Positions 45,957 through 57,900 of a stretch of DNA of 64,000 nt are shown here, piece by piece; positions within the stretch are counted from its first letter, which is position 1, and every line of letters starts with the position of its first letter. A program made the position numbers and the translations under genes. This DNA is from Marsupella aquatica (lineage: Eukaryota > Marchantiophyta). The notes under the pieces were generated by a model. It saw only the letters and a list, made by a program, of their open reading frames with translations. It was not told where the DNA came from and ran no database searches. The stretch is from assembly GCA_973895155.1 (NCBI GenBank), contig OZ316893.1, positions 27,590,001-27,654,000 on the forward strand, given 5' to 3'.

Positions 45957-47002
45957 ACCCTTGCCTCCACTTCACGGTCCGATCAGACGGAATCTATTGA
46001 TTCTTGACCTCAACAAAATGTGTTGGGATTCTGTCAAAACGCCAAGTTTCGGACCACGCTGTAGTGCAACAAGTGTCAAGGGTGTCCACTAGAGGAGACG
46101 TGGAGGGTTTAACTTTATGTATGTTGAGTGACCCCATCTTCACGAGTTCTTAATCACAGCTTTTTCATTATTTGATGTTGCCATTTGGACTTGTGCAAGG
46201 AAACCCAGGACGGATGAAATGATTCATTTGATCTTCAGTCAAGAAGAGCGAGAGCAATTCAAGTTTATTCTCACACAAGAAGATACATTTGATACTGGAA
46301 TCCAGAGGCCTGACATTACCGATGGGAAGACAAATATTCATTTGAAGGATTTGAGGGTGGTTTGGAAACGTTATGGTGGATTATACGACGAAACTAATAC
46401 ACTCCTTCTTGATGACACTCCAATGAAGGCATTTGCAAATCCAGAGAATTGTGGGTTGTTTCCTTCCTCATTTTTGCATCACTCCACGGATGATACATTC
46501 TTTCCAGAAATACTATGGCCTCTGCTCAGGAAATTGTATCATGCCTTCAATCTTCAGCACTACCTTTTTATCAATCATCCAAAGTGGTCTATGATAAATA
46601 TTTTAGCAGACAAAGATCAACAGGCTGCCATTTATGCGTTGTTGACGGAGCGGTGGGGTAGTATGGTATGGGTTCCATACAGTCTTGGATGTCACAGCGG
46701 ACGAAATTCCTTGGGATGTCAAGAATGAAGTGCAACAACTACCACCAATGGAGGAATTGATGGAGGAGGCAATCAACGACCTTGCAAAGACGTTAATTGG
46801 ATATCAGTACACGGGACCCTACAAAGACAATCATCGGGGATTTGTTTTGGAAGTCTTGAGGTGTAGGGACCTCACCACGAAGTTCTGGAATAGGAAGCCT
46901 CTCGATTTCTGCAATTGCGATATGAAATATGACCCGTTAGGGTCTAGATTTACTTGCTCAAATGAATTCTGCGGGGTGGAGGAGCATGAGATTTGGGTCT
47001 AG
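45957..47002 (+). pseudogene. Unit-2 FCP1-like phosphatase domain with C-terminal Cys cluster
   Basis: The exon after TTCTTTGCAG is in phase with the preceding linker and reads RRNLLILDLNKMCWDS (the DxDxT loop as DLN), then after a TGA at 46129 PHLHEFLITAFSLFDVAIWT, then YDETNTLLLDDTPMKAF (second HAD motif) and FFPEILWPLLRKLYHAFN. The TGA stands where the three sister domains at 29-31.5 kb have the conserved Arg of 'RPHLHEF', so a CGA-to-TGA change is well supported; TAG at 46090 is similar. A frame change near 46680 leads to a C-terminal segment with FCNCDMKYDPLG, TCSNEFCGVEEH, a probable small zinc site, ending at 47002. It is therefore a methyltransferase-like/phosphatase-like combination on one transcription unit. 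Confidence 0.7.
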
Positions 47003-47320
47003 ATTATCTCGACCCTACACTGAACAGTTACAATGTGAGTTGTAGATATACATATTCTTACTCAAAAAAAAGTGAAGCTATGCGTACTATCCATTTGAGT
47101 CTAGATGCTGTTGATCCTCTTTTACTTGTAGATATGTTCTCAGAAAAAGGTTATTTGGGTCTCAACCCTATACAAAGGGAATAACTAGAGATATAGATTC
47201 AACAACGGGTCAAAATTATGTGGATCTCGACATAGATTTTTACATAGTAATTTATATACATTCAACAACCGGTCAAAACTATCTAGAGCCTGCATTGGGG
47301 CAGACGTGGTCTCGACCTTG
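46997..47320. repeat. CTCGAGAT-type half-sites in the 3' flank of unit 2
   Basis: TCTAGATTATCTCGA at 46997-47011 and further fragments (TCTAGATG, CTAGAGATATAGAT, GATCTCGAC, ATCTAGAGCC, GGTCTCGACC) to about 47315. AT-rich DNA without genes continues to 47660. Confidence 0.5.
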
Positions 47321-47679
47321 TAAAAATAGGTTTTTTACTTTTATAATACATCATCGGTTTACCTTCCGTGTTTGTGTAACTTGGTTATCACGGGTCATTT
47401 GAACTTATTATATTGTCTTATTCTATTTTTTCATTGTTTATATTGTATATAATAAGAACACTTTATTGTCTTTTAATTAATAAGTATTAATAATTGATAA
47501 TTGAATTATATAATTAATAATTTGGGCATTAGAATTGTAATTTTAGACCTCAAAAAGTGTATATTTGGCCACTAAAATGTATGCTTCTAGGGAACAAGTT
47601 ATAGAACTTTTGGGGGTAAAATAAGAAATTTGAAGGTCAACTTCTAGACTAGAGAAATTCCAGTTTTAATGAATAGGGT

Positions 47680-49560
47680 GATCAAGTGGTATTCCGTTCA
47701 ATGTGTCGGAGAATCCTTTCTTCCGTGAAGCAGTCACAGAAACCTCAAAAGGGATTGTAAATGGATATTCTCTTCCGGGTATGCGAAATTTGCAAATAAA
47801 ATTATTGGAAGAGGCTAGAGTTGATCTTACAAAGGACATGACAAAAACAATGAAGGAGGCAAAATCCTTTGGATATTCCCTTTCATCCGATGGATGGGAA
47901 AATATCCGAAGAGAACCTTTGATGAATGTCATGTTATTGAGTTTAAAAGGAGACTTCTTTTTGGATAGTTGGAATGCTGCACAAGCCGACAAGAAAGATG
48001 GGAAGTATCTTGGTGACATGTGGTTAAAATACATAGATGACATTGGCGCTGATCACATCATACAAATTGCTACCAATGGGATGCTTGCAAATCGTGAAGC
48101 AAGTGAAGAGATAGTTGTGAAAAACTATCCGCATGTGACGTGGAGTTGGTGTGCTGCCCACGTGTTTAATTTGTTGCTATAAGACATGTGTGGCCACAAG
48201 AATCTAGTGTTAGATGAGCGGAAAAAAAATCCATTCAAATTAATTTTTAAGCACTTGAGATGGATAGTTAAAGCAATTACATCATCACAAAAGTTGTCTG
48301 CAATATTTATGAGGAAATTTGGTTATAGAAAGTTGTTAAATCCAAATGCAACGAGATTTGCAAAAAAAAAATTAATGGCGCAGAGAGCATTGGAGTTAAA
48401 AGGAGCTTTACAACAAGTGGTCATTGATGATAAATGGCAATCATATCGTGATCGGCTGCCAGTTTGACCAAAGTCACAGGGGCATATGACGAGGGCAAAG
48501 GCAGACGAACTTAAATCGTGGATACAGCAAGATACATTTTGGGCTCAAGTAAAATCTACAGTTGCTTTTTTCCTGCCGTTGGTGAAGATGTTGCAGGAAT
48601 TTGATGGAGTTTCACCACAGTCTCCTTGGCTATATTGGAGCTTGAAAAAAGGAATAGCTAAACTGGAGGCGAGCATGGAGGGGTGTACATTAGTAACGAA
48701 TTACTTAAAACCAAAGATAATGAAAGTGTATATGGATCAACGAAAATCACTTACTACTGATTTCATATTAGCAACAGCATATCTGAATCCTCAATTTTTC
48801 TTTGATGAAGATGAAGATGTGGCAGGAGATGCAAAACTATGTAGAGGCTTCAATGATTATGTTCGTAGACATGCAGAACACAAGGTGAAGGTAGAAATCA
48901 ACCATGATCGAGATGTGATGACACTTATTTCTTACATCCAAATGCAAGCATTTGAGGCTCAATTTTTTTTGCCAAATTCATCGGTTGCAATCAGAGGAGC
49001 ACAATGCAATATTGGGAAATTAAGTTTGGGGGAGTGGTGGCATTTGTATGGGGCTGATTACGCGGAGCTAAGATTAATGGCCAGAAAAATCACGCATCAA
49101 CAAATGTGTGCATCTTCATGCAAACAAAATTGAAGTTCGTAGGACTTTATCCATTCAAAAAGCCGTAACATGTTGACCAATGATCGGGCAAAGGACTTAG
49201 TTTTTGTATTTACAAATTCGAGGGTGCAAAAAGGGCTCATGAAGGTGAGAAACCCTCATACGTCTATGTACAGACGATATGATGAAAGAACAACAACAAA
49301 TAATGGCCCGAGGCCTACTTCCATAGAAGGATGTCACAATGAACAACATGGTGTAGCATGTGCGGCTCTTGGAGGATTTTGATACAATTGATGATGCAGA
49401 TGAGGCTTTGCAAGGATTGTCATTACACAATGATGGTGACATGTTGACTCGTATTCCACCAGATACTGAAATAAGTGATGCCGAAGAATGGGAAGATGAC
49501 AAAATAGATTTGATGATGTTCCCTATAATCGATGAGTCTCAAATTTAGGATGACGAGGAC
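47680..49560 (+). pseudogene. hAT-superfamily transposase remnant
   Basis: In order: MRNLQIKLLEEARVDL, FGYSLSSDGWENI (DUF659-like), DHIIQIATNGMLANRE, WSWCAAHVFNLLL, a TAA near 48181, LRWIVKAITSSQKL, a TGA near 48466, the central QVKSTVAFFLPLVKMLQEFD and GIAKLEASMEG, then the hAT dimerisation block LGEWWHLYGADYAELRLMAR and KITHQQMCASSC. The family's RNW that follows has become RN-stop, a TGG-to-TGA change, and the frame is lost soon after. Acidic tail sequence (DAEEWEDDKIDLMMF) ends by 49550. Catalytic residues cannot be placed with confidence. Terminal repeats were not found. The region 49561-50130 has no gene. Confidence 0.85.
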
Positions 49561-50132
49561 TACTCATCTGATGCAAACTTTGTAATGTCTCCCTAACCAA
49601 ACTCATCCTTCACATACCCAACATTGAATCTACAAAAGGATGTCCAAGCAAGTACTTCCTACTTATTTCAACGACGAGGTGTTGCATCAGAGCTCTGTCC
49701 AGAGAGAACAACACCAATTTTGTTTGCGCAACCTAATGATGCACAGTGGGGCAACATGCTTCTCCAACAGTAAATATGTATGAAAGGCAAAATATGACAA
49801 ATCCATACACATCAAACATACATGCTCGTGTTTGTGCATTTCAAGAATATCATAGCGCAGATCCGGTCCAATGGATGACAAGACAATTTCAATTCAATCG
49901 ACAGTTGTAAGAAAATGAGAACAATAACAGAAGGCACTTTTCCTCACAACCTTGACTTCTGTTTAGGTATTATATATAGGCTAGTACTATACGAAAAACT
50001 ATGCTATACTCTACCAGATTGTGCATGTCCTATGCAACAAATACTATGCAATAAAATATGTTATACTAAACATTGTGTATGCAATCTAGTCATTCCGATT
50101 CTCCTTGTCTTGCATTTTTATTTTCACTTCCG

Positions 50133-52040
50133 TCAGTTGCTGACGACTGCAATGATGACGAATAGATTGCTACATATTTTGCTCATCTGTTGTTGGTCGA
50201 TTAGCCATTGCATATTCCTTCCACTGTTGGAATCTACCATTGAATAACAAATTGTCAAAGTCACCATCTGACAAGTTGTATTCATTGACTGTGAAGTTGT
50301 CAATAGGCCTTGAATCAATGTGTGTCATTACAATACTCTCTTGAGTCATTTCTTCACTGTCTTGTTGTGTCTCCATTGGTGACATTTGTTTTAACAAACC
50401 CCGTTGTTCATACTCTCATTCATGAAATGGTTTCTGACACCAACATTTCCGGCTCTTCTTCATCCACCTAAACAAGCAAGCATGATGCCATAAGTGACCG
50501 CATGTTCCCAAAATGGAAACAGATTCGGGACCCCATGGATACAAGCACCAAGTACATCTTCCATCTTTTTTTCAAAAAAATTGGGCCATACTCTCATCGC
50601 TCTTCCACTTGTTGAAAAATTTCTCAACATCTTCTGGATCAACTTTCACATCCGGAAAAAGGTTAGATTGTCTCGTAGGATCAATCATTTGCAAATTCAT
50701 ATAATTGTAGTTGTTGCATCTTGATTTTTCCTTGTCTGACTGACCATCCATCTCAGCAGTGTTCATTTGCTCAATCTTCTCTTGCAGATTGCTTATGATC
50801 ACCTCTTGTGATGCAACTTGATTCTTTAAATCAAGAATGATTCTATCTGCCTCTTAAAATTGCATCATTTTACTACATTGACCATCCTTTTGGGCAAGTT
50901 GTTTCTTGAGCCTTGCAATCTCCTCCATCTTATCGTATAGTTGCACTTTGTATTCCTTCACCTCTGAAGTAGTCGTAGTTTGAATAGGCATTTTTTCCAT
51001 TGCTTTCATCTTCATAACATTATCTTGCAACTTTGACTTGTAGTAGTCAATGCTGCCAATTTCACAAAGCTCAAGACAAAATTTTGTGCGAAGATTGTTC
51101 CCGATCAATTGACCAATCTCTGTGCCCAAACTCTTGCACACAATCTCCATGCTCAGTGATTCTTTCTTTGGATCTAAAACACCAGTGAACTTTCCTGGTA
51201 CATTGTTATTTGTAGAGGCAGTTGGAATGTTTGATCTTTTTTCCATATGTTTTGTTGCACCGTAACTTTTGAATATAGTGAAAAGTCGTTCCAATGCAGT
51301 CGGCTTATCTCTCTGATACACATGAATGTCTTGCGTATCATCTATCTTTCTTTTGGACCCTTTGTTGGTTTCTTGTGCCGAGATATCTTTTGCAGTAGAA
51401 CTCTTCTTAATACCTGCAATGTCCAAGACAGACTGATGCACAGTGTGAGTCATCTTGCCTTCTTCCGTTTTCCAACGGTAATCCACCTTCCACTTGAGGA
51501 TGAATTCAACAATTAGGAGTCTGAGAAATGGCGGATAAACCAAACTCATTTTGCCCTGCGCCTTTTTTGAAGCATACTCTCAAAATCGTTGTTGCTAATG
51601 CTTCTCAATCTCCACATGTGTGACCTTCGACATGGTGTACTTCTCTTGCAACCAAGATCTTGTGGACCATAAATTTTCATCATCAAAAATGATTTTCATA
51701 AATTTGTGGAACTCCACATGCGACATCAATATTTCCAATTCTTGGCGTTAATGGGGCATTCATTGTGAGGAGGTTTCACATTTGGCATTATGATATTCCA
51801 TTCAACATCTTTGGTGTCCTCATCCATTTTGGTTTTGCTTTGCTTTGCATTGTTGCTACTCATTCCCATGTCCTCATCCGTGGGTTGAGAATCCATGGGT
51901 TGAGAATCTATTACAACATACTCTTCCATAGCATAGTCGTGTAAATATTGGGCATACCCATCCTTTGTACAAGGTTTATCCTCTTCATCAGATTCCAATT
52001 CCCATTTTCTCATCTTTGCAAGATCTACAATGACATAAAC
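50133..52040 (-). pseudogene. Coiled-coil protein, tail of the kinase gene or a separate gene
   Basis: Minus-strand exons: about 52030-51726 after the acceptor TTTATGTCATTGTAG (DLAKMRKWELESDEEDKP, acidic), then, after stops that CAG and CGA would remove, EYASKKAQGKMSLVYPPFLR, a long polar region and a C-terminal coiled coil (YDKMEEIARLKKQLAQKDGQ) to 50854. Further pieces at 50802-50572 (LQEKIEQMNTAEMDGQS) and 50397-50170 extend the helical region. I do not recognise a family. Same strand and direction as the kinase domain upstream, so it may be its C-terminal part. Confidence 0.4.
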
Positions 52041-52124
52041 ATATTTAGCATTCATTCACCATTTAACCATCAAGGTAAAAATCATAACAATACACAATGA
52101 AGCAAAATGATAAAAACATTTAAA

Positions 52125-52165
52125 GTCATATGACATGATTGAATAGATGATAGTTCATGTCATAT
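52125..52165. repeat. Inverted repeat in the intron of the kinase gene
   Basis: Arms ATATGACATGA (52128-52138) and TCATGTCATAT (52155-52165) are perfectly complementary over 11 bases with a 16-base loop; the left arm overlaps the perfect palindrome GTCATATGAC (52125-52134). It lies between the kinase end (52246) and the next acceptor (about 52030). Confidence 0.6.
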
Positions 52166-52245
52166 CTCATTGTCATTCTTGAAGAACTACGTAATCCTTA
52201 ATCTCTAAGATAAGAACTACTGTGCTGCACTAATCTACAGTCCTA

Positions 52246-53950
52246 GAATATCCTCATCATTCTCAAACTCCAATGAACGCAATCCATTCTTTTACTAACA
52301 TCAGTGGCCATCATGTCACGTATCATACTCTCCAATTTAGGACCATGCTCTCTAGCATTCCAACCCTTATTCAAATATCGTGTCATTGGGCCCATTCCAT
52401 CCCATTTTCTGTAAGTAATGTTTCAAAAACATTGCTCAAAGCATATATATCAGTTGTTTGGCTGTACTCTGCTGGATCAGGTTGAACTAACTCAAGCGCC
52501 AATTGAGTATATTGTTTCTGATAGGCCACAGCTTTCTCTGCTTGAGTGGGCCACATTTGATTATGTGGTAATGTGCATTGTGATTTGTGTTTGGACAACC
52601 CAAAATCACATATTCCAATATAAACTCTGATTGCCAAATCATCCTCGTGATCAAAGTGAAGAAGGATATTTCCAAAGTGAAGGTCATAATGGAAACGGCA
52701 GTGTGCATGCAAGTATTGCAAGGTCTCCAATAAAGTCATAGCAATCCCCAAACGATGTTCCAAAAAAAGTTTCTTTTTGGATATGAATATGACATCGACT
52801 TCATAAGTAGATTGTGACTTTCCCTTGCTCTTACTCCACTTCCCACACTTATCTATGAAGCTTCCCAAGTCGCCTCCATTGTAATGATCATAGATAAGTT
52901 TGAGTGGATCTTCGATGGTCATTGCCAAGGCCCCAATGATTCCTTTATGATTCAAGCCTCCCATTAGCACTTCTTGTAAAGCATCTGTTTGTCTAAGTTT
53001 GTGTCGGTCTCCATCCTTGAATCGTTTTGCAACTAGTATTGCATTTTGAGGAATCAATGGGCAATCCAATATATGACATATGAACACATGTCCTTGGATG
53101 CCGCTTCCAATGCGATGCAAATTTTGTACTTGCTCCCTCCTCAAGAAATGAATACTCATGACCATGGGAAGAACTCGTGATGGATGCGTTCCTCTATCTG
53201 CAACTTCCATGCCAATCTCTCCAAACTGCACGATCTTGCTCGCATATTTGACATTACTCTCCGATTTGGCCATTGCTAACTCTTTGCTCCATTTTGCTAG
53301 CAAATCTCTTCTATGTGTGTATAGCCCAGGAACTCCAAGCATGACGGACCCAGCCTCATCCAAATTGATTTCCAACTTGTCCCAAAGATTTACCGCAAAG
53401 TTCAACGCCAGATGTTCAACAAATCCACCCGGCTTCTCATTGAAATCACTTATTAAGGCAGCAATTTCATCTTGGGTCATGTCTTCTTCTTTCTCCATAG
53501 TCTCACTCATGCAACGCCCCATGTCATTTAAAAGGTTTTTGTAACCCTCTGCTCCATGCATGGCATACTTCCTCTCAAAGCCATCCTACTGATACTGTGC
53601 TGACAAAGTGTAGGGATATAGAATCTTTTTGCAAATCGCAACTAACACATGTTGCCTTATTTCTTTCAATGCAGCACCAATTGCTCCTCCTGTGTGTTTT
53701 TGTTTCCCTAAGGTTTTGCCATGTTTATAGATTTCTAAGGTTTTGTGAGCATTCCTTAGGGCATTGAGGGCATGAGGATCTGGTTGGTATTCCTCGTTAG
53801 CATGGTCTTCATTGCCTCAAAAAGTTTCATATACTCTACACTCACATGTGCAGCAACCATGTTCTCAAGTAACCACAACAAGTTGTAGGACAAAGAATAG
53901 GCGCTTACAGAGTGTGTTGGCTGCTTGTCGAGGGTACGGATGATGCAAGT
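52246..53950 (-). pseudogene. Protein kinase-like gene with altered catalytic loop
   Basis: The N-terminal half is helical (NMVAAHVSVEYMKLFEAM, then ALRNAHKTLEIYKHGKTL). The kinase domain follows: glycine loop RIGSGIQGHVF, VAKRFK (ATP-binding Lys), YDHYNGGDLGSFID hinge, HYDLHFGNILL (catalytic loop with HYD for HRD), ICDFGLSK (Mg-binding DFG kept), a P+1 region without a clear APE, and TTDIYALSNVFETLL. After a frameshift near 52400 the C-lobe end reads LESMIRDMMATDVSKRMDCV. Stops and shifts: TAG near 53588 (CAG by C-to-T), frameshift near 53795. Lys and both Asp are present, so the ancestral enzyme was probably active; this copy cannot be without repair. The upstream end is cut by an LTR fragment at 53998. 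Confidence 0.75.
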
Positions 53951-53997
53951 ACAATGAAGCTAGATCAAGAATCCTGAAATGTCATTTTACACTTTGT

Positions 53998-54157
53998 GTT
54001 GGTACCAATAATACCCAAGTGTTTTATTCAATGTATTCACCAACAATGATCACGCTTCTCTTAGGAGTGTAAGAATATATGGGTTACATTGATGGGCAGT
54101 TATGTAACTGCCCTAACTCCTAATTGTCACTTAGAGTGTAATCTACATCTTATAACA
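53998..54157 (-). mobile_element. LTR fragment (160 bp) with adjacent polypurine tract
   Basis: On the minus strand it begins TGTTATAAG and ends GGTACCAACA, and CCAAGGGGGAG (54158-54168 read in reverse) directly precedes it, as a polypurine tract precedes a 3' LTR. The internal region to the right (54169-54950) carries no recognisable pol and no second LTR was found, so it is a truncated or non-autonomous element. Confidence 0.5.
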
Positions 54158-54950
54158 CTCCCCCTTGGTTCTTTGAAGTGATTAGAAAAAGAACCACTCT
54201 ATGGAGATTGTAGGCCTTTTGCAAGTTAGAGGGGGTCCAAAGGGTGCAAGTTTTGGCACCTTTTAGTAGTGGACTAAGTATCAATAAGTAAATGTTTATG
54301 GGTCTCCAAGTAATAAACTCTGGTTACCAACCCTCATAACTAAGGTTAAAGGATAATCAAAATAATGCAAGCACCGTTGATGTTTACTCATCCATCGGTC
54401 AGGTGTGAGCAGCGTTTCCAAACTTGTACCTTGAGTTAGAAAATACATTGCGACCGTTAGATGAGATCTAACGGTGATCATGTATGAGGTACGCCATTGC
54501 AAAAGTGCAGGAGAATCGAATGCCCAACTTTGAACAGAGTGCGATGCGGCGATGTGAAGGAGAATGCGATGTGAAAGGAAATGCTCAAGGCGCGATGTGA
54601 AGGAAATGCCCCGAGGCCTGAATGTGTGAAGGAAATGAGACGACGAGAAGATTTTGTCGAAGCCGTTTGTTTGAGGCTGCAAACTGCAGGGATGCGGAAG
54701 TTCAAGGCTGTGAGGCTGCGAGGCTGCAAGGCTGCAAAAGTCTGAGGCTGTGGGGTTGCAGACATTCAAGGCTGCGGGGTTGCGGACGTTCAAGGCTACG
54801 GACGTTTGAGGTTGCGGAAGCTTGAGGCTTGCTTTCGGCTCATTCTTTCATTGCTTGCTCAAATGTTCTCAAGAGTTTGAGGCTGAATGTTTTGCTTCAA
54901 CATTGGTAGAAGAGGTCGCTCATTGAGGTTGGGGGCATTGGAGGTGGGAA
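54158..54950. repeat. No gene; GGCTGC-rich short repeats at 54670-54835
   Basis: 54670-54835 is built of variants of (C)AAGGCTGCGGGGTTGCGGA/GAGGCTGCAAGGCTGC. Frames through it on both strands are repeat artefacts. The rest has no recognised feature. Confidence 0.5.
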
Positions 54951-54951
54951 G

Positions 54952-57900
54952 GTGGGAGCGATGGCATCCAAAGGGCAGGAACTGATAGAGGTTGTAGTGG
55001 CAGAAGAGGCAGGGGAGACTCAAGTTAAGGTGAGCAGCAATAGCGGCAAGGCAGACCGGTCACGGAAGTGCTCTATGAGCAGCAGTAGTTCTGTGAAGAC
55101 AGAGAGCGAGAAATCTGCAAAGCTTGTACCACTCCAGAAAGGAAAGGCCGTTGCTGATCCTTCCAATGACGAGTGGATTCCTTGGCGGGAGGAAGACTTC
55201 AGGAAACCTAAAGATTATTGGACCAAAGTATGTTGTCTTCCTGACCACGGGCTGAAACCTGGTGCAATCCCAGATTCTCTCGTCTCCAAGGCTATGCTAC
55301 AGAAGTGTTTTGGAGCGTTATCCCATAACGGCGCTCACCTGAGTACTTGCACAGGCATTCCGTAGGAGGAAATAGTGCATTTGACGCAGGTTTTGGATGG
55401 GCACGAAAGCAGCCCTTTGAATGGGATGTTGGGCAAGACTTTAATAAAGGGTCTGTATGCTCATTTTGTTCTTTGGAAACTTGTGAATTGGGCTTCTTTT
55501 GCTGATATCAAGCATAAGAATCAGATTCACAAAGCCTTCACGGACAAGAAACCAAAACCATTTGGTCCGCCGATTGTAAGGCCAGATATTGTTTACAAGC
55601 AGCCGAGTCAATGTAGTCTGGAACGCGTTGAAGCTACAGCTGGGCAGGACGACGAGAAGATTGCTCCTGCAATGACAACAAAGGAGCCCCCATCTGCTCC
55701 AGCAACCACATCTATCGCATCCCTGAGAAGTACTGTTTTCTCATCTATATGTACCGCCAAGGTCCCTCCAGAAACTACTGAGAAGTATGAACTTCAGCAA
55801 GGAACTTTTGTTTGTGTCATGTTGGATTGCTTGGATAGTGAAATCGAATCCCTGAAAGTTCATCGTCTGAAAGTTTTGGAAAGTATCAAAGAGGTCACCC
55901 GGGTGGTTGAGAAGCATGCACAGTTGGTGGAAGAAAATCAGAAGAATATCGAGCAGGTTGAAGCTCATATTCCTACTCAGCAGGCCAAATTAGATGCGAG
56001 GGAAAGAGAGCTGCAAATTGTTTTGGACAAGAAGGAGGCCGTGGCAATGGAGCTTGACGACTGCAAAGCAGACATGGATGAACAGGTAGATAATAGTGTT
56101 GCATTATGAATTTCTTTCACAACTGTTACAATCTGTTCTTGCTGTAATTATAGCAGATACTAACAACTTGATTTCGGGGATGTGTAGGACCATGATGCTC
56201 AGGAGCAGGTGCAGGAATTAGAGCAACAGGACAATGATCTCGCAGAAGAACTGGTCAAACTTGAGTCTGAGGTACCATTCCTTACATTCTGGTAGTAGGT
56301 ATTTCTGTGGATGTAAATCACAGTTGAGGAGATATCCTGTTTTTGCCGGAATGATATCGTATTTAGGAGTCTTTACTCCCACATTGCCATCAAGGTTAGC
56401 TGTCAATATTACCATGATTTGTTCTAAACTATGACGATTAATTTTGGCACAGGTTCAAATGCTGCAAAAGGGCATCGCTGATGCTAACTCATAAGTTAAG
56501 GCCTTGGGAGTTTCAGCAAGTTGGGCAAGTACAGAGAAGGAGAAAGGAGTGCAAAGACTCAAGGATCTGACAACTAGGCAACAGGGCTATGATCAGAGTT
56601 TGGAATGTTGCGAGGCTGAGAAGAAATCACTTACAGACCATTTTCAGGGGGAGTTTCATTCCTTGAAACCTCAATTCATTCCAACGGCTCTGCAATTACG
56701 ACAACATCTGTTCAAGATGTCTCCATGTACCGTGTGTTTCCTGGGGTTTCACTGCCAAAATTTTATTCCCACCTCATGTGGGCATTGTTACCATCCAGCG
56801 TGTCTTGTGCCTTTAGTATCAAAATCTGACTGTGAAACTCCACGATGTGTAGCTTGTGATGAAATTTTTCACCCTCATTGGTTGCAAAGTTGGGGCTTGG
56901 TGCATTCATCTCCAGAATTGATTGCATTGGAGGTAACGTTGGGGTTGGGAGGTCAGACAAAGTCTTTTGAGAAACAATTGCGGGACTTGTACAGAGAGGG
57001 GGGTGAAAAGCTGAAGGCCAGGCAAGATAAGGAGAGAGACCGGCAGAAGACTCTGACTGTAAAATATTCCAAGGTATTTTAGCTAGTGTGGTATGGTTTT
57101 ACTTTGTATGTCTTGGCTTGCTAGTGTGCCACATGTATAGCATCAAGGTATGTCTTGGTCGTCAACACCATTGCTATTGTTGTGACCGGGTGGTTTTCTG
57201 TGTGGTGTTTGTAGGAGGAGGGGGATAGTCAAGTTGCATTTGAAGACATCAAGCGAAAGGCACAGTTGATTCAATTGTCTTCCACAACTAAATATGTAAT
57301 AGATCTAGATTCTCTGGATCTACCATGTGGAGAGGGAAGTCCATTGAAGAAACGACCTGGGCGAAGGAAATAGTCTATTGGAAGTTCAGGGCAGTCAAAT
57401 CCTGTAGTGAAGGTGGAGCCCGGGAGTGTGGTGGCATCGGTGGATAGCCAATCAAAGGAGGGAACTCCCGAGAAGAAAGCCCCAGGCAGAAAGAGGAAGA
57501 GTCAAGATCTGATTACTGGGGACTTTGCCCAAAGGAAAGTTGTCACTCGTCATGACTCCCTTTCATTAGCAGAGAGAGGAACTGTGGACGATAGCCTTGC
57601 TAGTATGAACGACAGGCTAGTAGTGATGAATTTGTCTGATGTGGTATCACCACCTATATGTAGTGCAAAAGGGAAAGGAAGGCCAAACGCGAAAGAGTCT
57701 AAGAAGAAACTCGATTTAACTTGATACGAGTTTGAGACTCTAGTAATGTGGTTCCTGCCGTAGTTGGCAAAGATGCCTAAATACAGGCTGTGTTATATAT
57801 TTTACAAGTTTTGGATTACGAGATATGGAAGCCAGCAAGTAGGTTTACAGACTGCCTTCACGCAGGTGTATTTCTCAGATCATTTCTTTGGTGTTGCATG

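Noticed and set aside
29101-47011. Integrated giant-virus or bacterial fragment, because of ParB and methyltransferase domains
   Set aside because: Spliceosomal introns with plant-like borders, plant transposon-associated domains and no capsid, polymerase or packaging genes. Distant origin by transfer stays possible.
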